Of a DNA stretch of 64,000 nucleotides, positions 59,144 to 64,000 are shown one piece after another. The stretch comes from Ktedonobacter robiniae (GTDB lineage Bacteria; Chloroflexota; Ktedonobacteria; Ktedonobacterales; Ktedonobacteraceae): contig NZ_BNJG01000001.1 of the NCBI RefSeq assembly GCF_016587375.1, forward strand, positions 4,843,185-4,907,184, written 5' to 3'. Each line of letters starts with the position of its first letter. Position 1 is the first letter of the stretch. The translations under genes were made by a program, and so were the position numbers. The notes beneath the pieces are model-generated. The model saw only the letters and a program-made list of their open reading frames with translations. It did no database searches and had not been told where the DNA came from.

Positions 59144-61683
59144 ATATGTCGCTGACGCTTCCTGGCTTCTCCCCAACCACCCAGACCCTGCTGCTTGCCG
59201 TTGTTGTAGGAGGAGCCGTGCTGATTATTGTTGGTCTGAGCATCAACAACCCGCTGCTGTGGCGGATGGGGATGCGCAATATCCTGCGTCACCGCGCGCA
59301 GACCCTCATTATGCTCTGTGGTCTCTTGCTCTCTTTCGTTTTTCTTACAGCCACCTTTGGATTACAGGATAGTTTAACTCACTCCGTAGAGGCTGACCGC
59401 CTGACAAAAGTTGGTGATGTCGATGAGTCTGTCACCGGTCCCTTTACGCAAAATCAAGTGGAGAGCGCCCTCACGCAAATTCGGCAGCAAGCGGCGGTGC
59501 GGGCAGCCACAGCGCTCTATCTGAATCCTCTCGGGGCGAGCTTTCGTTCACAACAAACCGGCGTCACCCAGACCAATCAGTATATCCTAGGGGTACCGCC
59601 TGACTTTGATCAGGTCTACGGTGCTCTGAGAGATAGCCAGGGGCAGGCCATCTCTAGCGCGGATCTTCGTGCCAACGAAGTGTTACTCAGTCATTCAGTC
59701 GCGAAGTCATTGGATATCAAACCGGGAGATCAGCTACAGATTAAACTCAATGGGCAGAACGCGACGTTAAATGCGACCGTGCGGGCCATCCTCTCGAACG
59801 ATGTGGCTGTTACCGGTGGCGAACTTGGTTTTGATGGGTCCTATCCAGAAATGGTCCTGCCTCTGGCAACTCTCCAGCAGTTTTACTTGCAATCTACCCA
59901 TCAATCTTTGCCCCCAAATACGATCTGTATCAAAAATGTTGATCCTGGGGCAATGAATGACAGGATAACTGGCCAGGCCGCTCTCACCTTCTTAGAAGGG
60001 CTCTTTCACACGTCGACTGATACGCGCGGTACGATTCCTACCCCCTATGATAGGACGGTTATTCACGCACTCAAACCTACGCAAGTAGAAGAGACGAACT
60101 GGAGCCCCCTGGCTGATAAGGGAGATTTCCTATCAACATCAGCAGCACGGCAAATTACCCTGCTGCTCCCTGCCTTTACGGGTTTGCTGGTCAGCGCGGG
60201 TATGTTGCTGTTGGTATTGTTATGTCTCTCGCTCGCAGCGGATCGACGGATGGAACTGGGGATAGCTCGGGCGGTCGGTTTGCAACGCCGTCACCTGGTA
60301 CAAACCCTGCTGATCGAATGTTTTGGGTATAGTCTGCTGGCGGCTGTCCCTGGAGTGCTGCTTGGCATTGGCGTGCTGGGACTTGAATTACTCACATTCT
60401 CCAACATACCCGCGCAAAGCTTCGTCTCTAGTGCAGAGATTCCACTCCATCTCTGGATAAGCTGGCAAAGCGTGCTGAGTGTGCTGTGTTTCGGGTTGCT
60501 GACAACGCTCATCGTGACATGGCTGACCGCTATCTGGATCAGCCATAGCAACATTGTGACTGCGATCCGCAACCTGAACGACCTTCCAGTGCATACGAAC
60601 TTCAAAGATCTTCTGCGCGAACTGAGAACCGCGCCAACGGTGGTACGACGCGTCGTTGCCTGTGGGCGTTTGCTCTGGGAACTCCTGGTGCGCGGTCCGC
60701 TCTACCTGCTTGTTGGGTACCTGTTACTGCGACAGGGGCAGACTCTCAGCATAGACTGGCTAGAGCATCTGAGCGTTGCCGTTCTGATCGTAGGCGCCGG
60801 GTTACTGTTGACCTGGCTGAGTACCGCCATACGCCTCACGGTAACACTCTGCCGTTGGCTTGGTGGAACTCTGATTGGCCTGGCCTGGCTCGCCTATGGC
60901 CTTCAGACAGGGGCAGGGACGATTCTTCTCGTTTTTACCACGACGCAGCCACAGAACGGAAGCGAGTTCCAGGATATCATGCTTAGCCTCTTGCTCAGCC
61001 TGCTCCTGCCGCTGATTGGCATAGTGGTGTTGGTAATGAATAACGGCGATGGTCTGGCCACCGCCTTGCACTTGATCATCCGGCAGGTGCGAGGTTTGGC
61101 GCCAATCAGTCGCCCCAGTATGGCGTATCCGCTGACCTTTCGCTTCCGTAGCGGGGTGGCCGTCTCTCTCCTGAGTCTGGTGCTGTTCCTGATTACGCTC
61201 ATTATCACCACCAATCTCGGCATCGGGCAGCAGGTGGCTAACGCTTCCCAGCAATCCGCCGCGCAACTGATCGCGACACAAAATGCCTACACGCTGAGCA
61301 TTACCCGGTTTTTAGTCGCACACCTGGTCATCGGAGTGCTCTTTGGCGCGCTTTCGATTGGGGTGATTGCCAGCTGCGCCGTTGTCGAGCGGCGGCAACA
61401 GATAGGAATGCTACGGGCACTGGGCTTCTCACGTGCATTGGTGCGCCGCTCGTTCTTGCTGGAGGCGAGTTTTATCGTGACATTGAGTCTGATCATCAGC
61501 ACAACGCTATCATGGTGGCTGGTCTCACAGGTTGCGCACGCCACCTCAAAAGAATTCTTGATTCCGGTGCTTCCCACACTCTGCCTTGTGCTGGGCTGCT
61601 ACCTGATGTCCTTCATTTGTACATTCATTCCTGCTCAGCAAGCTTCTGGCATCTTGCCCGCCGAAGCACTGCGGTATGAATAA
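59140..61683 (+). CDS. ABC transporter permease with two FtsX domains
   Basis: 847 residues. Helix near the N-terminus (about 9-31), then an extracytoplasmic MacB_PCD-like region (about 75-335), a first FtsX unit (helices about 345-370, 390-415, 435-465), a central hydrophobic stretch (about 500-650) and a second FtsX unit near the C-terminus (helices from RFLVAHLVIGVLFGALSIGV to the end). The AARQITLLLPAFTGLLVSAG and ELGIARAVGLQRRHLVQTLL motifs are FtsX coupling sequences, repeated as MLRALGFSRALVRRSF in the second unit. Works with the preceding ATPase. Start overlaps its stop codon. Confidence 0.9.
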   Translation: MNMSLTLPGFSPTTQTLLLAVVVGGAVLIIVGLSINNPLLWRMGMRNILRHRAQTLIMLCGLLLSFVFLTATFGLQDSLTHSVEADRLTKVGDVDESVTGPFTQNQVESALTQIRQQAAVRAATALYLNPLGASFRSQQTGVTQTNQYILGVPPDFDQVYGALRDSQGQAISSADLRANEVLLSHSVAKSLDIKPGDQLQIKLNGQNATLNATVRAILSNDVAVTGGELGFDGSYPEMVLPLATLQQFYLQSTHQSLPPNTICIKNVDPGAMNDRITGQAALTFLEGLFHTSTDTRGTIPTPYDRTVIHALKPTQVEETNWSPLADKGDFLSTSAARQITLLLPAFTGLLVSAGMLLLVLLCLSLAADRRMELGIARAVGLQRRHLVQTLLIECFGYSLLAAVPGVLLGIGVLGLELLTFSNIPAQSFVSSAEIPLHLWISWQSVLSVLCFGLLTTLIVTWLTAIWISHSNIVTAIRNLNDLPVHTNFKDLLRELRTAPTVVRRVVACGRLLWELLVRGPLYLLVGYLLLRQGQTLSIDWLEHLSVAVLIVGAGLLLTWLSTAIRLTVTLCRWLGGTLIGLAWLAYGLQTGAGTILLVFTTTQPQNGSEFQDIMLSLLLSLLLPLIGIVVLVMNNGDGLATALHLIIRQVRGLAPISRPSMAYPLTFRFRSGVAVSLLSLVLFLITLIITTNLGIGQQVANASQQSAAQLIATQNAYTLSITRFLVAHLVIGVLFGALSIGVIASCAVVERRQQIGMLRALGFSRALVRRSFLLEASFIVTLSLIISTTLSWWLVSQVAHATSKEFLIPVLPTLCLVLGCYLMSFICTFIPAQQASGILPAEALRYE

Positions 61684-61723
61684 TCAATATGAAAAGAAGA
61701 TCTGTCGAAATGGGAGCGAAGCT

Positions 61724-62319
61724 ATGCTCAATAACAACGAACAAAACTCGCTACAAAGAAAGCCGGAGCGGCAGAAGAAACTGCGGCTTGCACCACTTCT
61801 GCTTCTGCTGGGAGGTGTCGTCATTATGGGCACTCTTCTTATGGTTGCCTGGCAGGTGTATACCACAAACTCTCAATCTTCGAGCGCGGGAAGGACAGCA
61901 ACACAGAAACAGGGAGGTTCTGGGAGCCAAGACGCTCCTTTCTGGGACAACTATCCAGCTATTTACTGGAAAACGCTACGAACACAGGTCGCTCAGGGAT
62001 TTCATATGAGCGAGCAGCAAATGCAGAGTGCGGTCAATGTCACAAAGGACCCGGAAGATGGAAAGCATGGAATGCTAGGAAAACCGTTGAGCGACCTTGC
62101 CACAGCGCACGGTATTTCACAGGATCAGCTCCATACTATTGAGGTGAATGCGGTGCAAAAGGCGCATGCAATACTGGTTAGCCAGGGGGGGTGACACAGG
62201 AGCGGGCTGATAAGAATATCCAAGCGCTTATTACGATGGAGCAGGATGTCTTGAATGCGCACATACTGGATGCATTTCGCATGTGTCAGGGAAAGAAGAC
62301 GGCGCTTTGTCAGGGGTAG
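61724..62319 (+). pseudogene. membrane-anchored helical protein, frameshifted at a G7 tract
   Basis: A basic N-terminus, one transmembrane helix (about 23-45, LAPLLLLLGGVVIMGTLLMV) and an extracytoplasmic helical domain (FWDNYPAIYWKTL, GKPLSDLATAHGISQDQL). The frame ends at the TGA immediately after seven Gs at 62185-62191, but another frame continues VTQERADKNIQALITM to 62319. Deleting two Gs or adding one restores SQGVTQERADK. The ATG at 61724 follows GGGAG; an ATG at 61676 overlaps the permease gene. No known family was recognised; it likely belongs to the ABC operon. Confidence 0.65.
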
Positions 62320-62407
62320 TGCCACGCTATGCGGGGGTGAAGAGTGGCAAAACAAACGTATTATACAAGGAGAGAAGGTATATGAGTAAATTAAGCAAAA
62401 AAACAGC

Positions 62408-62449
62408 GCCTTTGAAGAGAGAGACAATAACGTCTCTCTCTTCAAAGGC
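62408..62449 (+). other. perfect 18-bp hairpin upstream of the S41 peptidase gene
   Basis: Arms 62408-62425 and 62432-62449 (opening GCCTTTGAAGAG) around a 6-base loop. It lies within a short frame that starts with ATG at 62381 after AAGGAGAG and stops at 62468. No T-run follows. It may be an insertion, an attenuator or a footprint that displaced the natural start of the peptidase gene. Confidence 0.55.
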
Positions 62450-62493
62450 AATGGTGGCAGCAGGATAGTGTCACGCTTGTACGCCTGGCGAGT

Positions 62494-63855
62494 GTGGTAG
62501 GACTCATCGCAGCAGTTTTTTTTTATCTCGCATGGCGGGCGACGCCTCCCACTGTGTTAGGAACCTCATCATGCGACACTCGACCGTCATGGTTAGAGCC
62601 AGGGAGAACCCCGGCCCCCAGTAGCGTGCATACTATAGAGCAGGCATACAACTGTATTCTCGATACCTATCCGGCGACTGTCGATAACCGTAGACTGCTC
62701 CAGTATGCTATGGCCGGTCTGGTCGGCTACCTCGTTCAACAGCATCAAGATCAGCACAACGCCGTCTTGCCCGCGCTGACTGGCAATTGTCAGACGGATT
62801 GGCAGGCGTTTCAGAAGACCTATACGACGATGACAGCTCATCTTTCGTTGAGCCAACAGAGTCTTGTTGGCGCAGCGATCAAAGAGATGGTGAATGGCTT
62901 ACATGATAATCATGCCCATTACATTCCCTTCTCCAACCTCAATACCAGGGGATCAGCCTCCCAGCCCAACACCCAGATGGGGCTGGGCATTGTCCTCCCT
63001 TTCGATCCCGACCAGCTTGCAGATGCCGCGCCTCCGCTTTATATGCTTAGCGTTGATCCTGGCAGCCCGGCGGAGCAGGCCGGATTGCGACCCGGTGATA
63101 TCATCGTCACTATCAACGGCCTTCCCCCTTTTATCAATCAGAAGCCAGTGTCGGAGATCATCAACCAACTCAGCGGTTCGACGTCCGTCCAGTTACAGAT
63201 AAAGCATCCGGGTGCTGCTGACACGAAGAACGTACGTCTGATTGCTGCCGCTTATCCTACCCTGCCTCTCGTCTCCAAACGTCTGCTGTCCGGTAACATT
63301 CTCTATGTGCGACTGACCAAATTTGAGACAGGCGTAGCAGACCAGATACGCCGCGCCGTGCAGGAGGCCGGGGCAGCGCAACTCAAAGGCTTGATCCTCG
63401 ATCTACGCGGGAACGGAGGTGGAGATGTAAGGGAACAGAGGCGTGTTATCAGCATGTTTGTCCATAATCAGATCATCGCATCCTTTGTTGACAAACAGGG
63501 GCAACGCACAGATCAGAGAACCGATGACAGTCTACTGCTATTCCACATCCGGCTGGTGGCTTTGATTGATCGAGGCTGTGCGTCTGCCTGCGATGCTACC
63601 ACCATGGATATTCATGACCTCCATCTGGGGCGCCTGGTAGGAGAAAGGACGGCGGGAGCGGTCTCTGGACCATCGACAGATTTGTTTCTCGACGATGGGA
63701 GCGTAATAGGGTTGCCGGTTGCATTTATGCAAGGGCCTGCTGGAGAGATTGTTGATGGCATTGGTGTGCCGCCTGACGATGAGGTGCATCCCACACCGGA
63801 AGCTCTGGCTGCAGGCCATGATCCTTTTCTTGAGAAAGCGCTTCAGGATCTCTAG
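62494..63855 (+). CDS. S41-family peptidase with PDZ domain
   Basis: 453 residues. N-terminal hydrophobic helix (about 2-18, VGLIAAVFFYLAWRA), a helical region, a PDZ domain (about 165-245, VDPGSPAEQAGLRPGDIIV), and the tail-specific protease core: ILDLRGNGGGDVREQ, CASACDATTMD with the likely Ser nucleophile, and GERTAGAVSGPS. The usual Lys of CtpA-like enzymes is not in an obvious place. Expected outside the membrane, cleaving exported proteins. GTG at 62494 has no clear ribosome-binding site; the frame is open upstream to 62431, so the real start may lie before the hairpin and be lost by a frameshift. Confidence 0.78.
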   Translation: MVGLIAAVFFYLAWRATPPTVLGTSSCDTRPSWLEPGRTPAPSSVHTIEQAYNCILDTYPATVDNRRLLQYAMAGLVGYLVQQHQDQHNAVLPALTGNCQTDWQAFQKTYTTMTAHLSLSQQSLVGAAIKEMVNGLHDNHAHYIPFSNLNTRGSASQPNTQMGLGIVLPFDPDQLADAAPPLYMLSVDPGSPAEQAGLRPGDIIVTINGLPPFINQKPVSEIINQLSGSTSVQLQIKHPGAADTKNVRLIAAAYPTLPLVSKRLLSGNILYVRLTKFETGVADQIRRAVQEAGAAQLKGLILDLRGNGGGDVREQRRVISMFVHNQIIASFVDKQGQRTDQRTDDSLLLFHIRLVALIDRGCASACDATTMDIHDLHLGRLVGERTAGAVSGPSTDLFLDDGSVIGLPVAFMQGPAGEIVDGIGVPPDDEVHPTPEALAAGHDPFLEKALQDL

Positions 63856-64000
63856 CCAGATCTCACATTTAAGGAAGCCAAAAGATGAAGGAGACAGCCA
63901 GATCAGCGCGTCATCATCATCTTCCTCTGGTTGACACCGATCTGACGATAGTCATCTGATCCAGGTCAGCCTTGCCTTGGTCAATACCCTGTCTGCTTCA

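Noticed and set aside
1..64000. CRISPR arrays, tRNA or rRNA genes
   Set aside because: No regularly spaced direct repeats, no tRNA cloverleaf with a TTCGA-type arm and no rRNA segments were noticed in the gaps; a covariance search would be needed to be certain.

Overview
The window looks like chromosome from a Ktedonobacteria-type member of the Chloroflexota. This is inferred from content: an F420 cofactor operon with F420-type oxidoreductases, Ser/Thr kinase genes fused to WD40 or FHA domains, many secreted glycoside hydrolases, an isoleucyl-tRNA synthetase of the HHAWG type, and IS110 and IS607 insertions. No rRNA, tRNA or CRISPR array was seen, so placement rests on gene content alone.

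Layout. 0.1-5.6 kb: MFS exporter, DUF7002-like protein, cysteine hydrolase, small membrane protein, secreted GH76 and a GNAT enzyme. 5.7-9.9 kb (minus strand): housekeeping genes thyX, a BldC-like HTH protein, moaA and glnA. 10.3-13.3 kb: a structured 86-nt intergenic element, a DUF3626 gene and a frameshifted IS110 transposase. 13.5-17.5 kb: two solute-binding proteins with no transporter, and an anchored lipid-binding-like protein. 17.6-21.1 kb (minus): the F420 operon cofE, nitroreductase, cofD, cofC and a PPOX oxidoreductase. 21.3-24.0 kb: DoxX, a methyltransferase and a luciferase-like oxidoreductase. 24.0-26.9 kb: two tandem MerR/SDR pairs, each with a divergent MerR-type promoter and each with a frameshifted SDR gene.

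27.0-36.3 kb is one minus-strand operon: a pseudokinase fused to seven WD40 repeats, a GH-A type hydrolase, a processive GT2, a GT39-like membrane glycosyltransferase and a GH5-CBM3 glucanase. It reads as an exopolysaccharide or cell-surface glycan machine with its own non-catalytic kinase-like scaffold. 36.6-39.3 kb carries a HisIE-like gene and two HAD hydrolases. 39.4-44.9 kb (minus) carries DinB and an isoleucine T-box operon in which an AlaX-like protein lacking most zinc ligands precedes ileS.

45.3-53.8 kb (plus): sucA-sucB, a Ser/Thr kinase with FHA domain, DUF6391, a sulfurtransferase and a frameshifted aminoglycoside-phosphotransferase-like gene. 53.8-58.1 kb: recombinase remnants and a NarL-type two-component system whose histidine kinase gene is split by an IS607 element (tnpA-tnpB). 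58.4-63.9 kb: a MacB-like ABC transporter, a frameshifted anchored protein and an S41 peptidase, plausible targets of that broken two-component system.

Several genes differ from an intact reading frame by one or two bases (IS110 transposase, both SDRs, the phosphotransferase, the gene after the FtsX permease, perhaps the S41 N-terminus). Whether this is decay or uncorrected assembly indels is the main quality question for the window.
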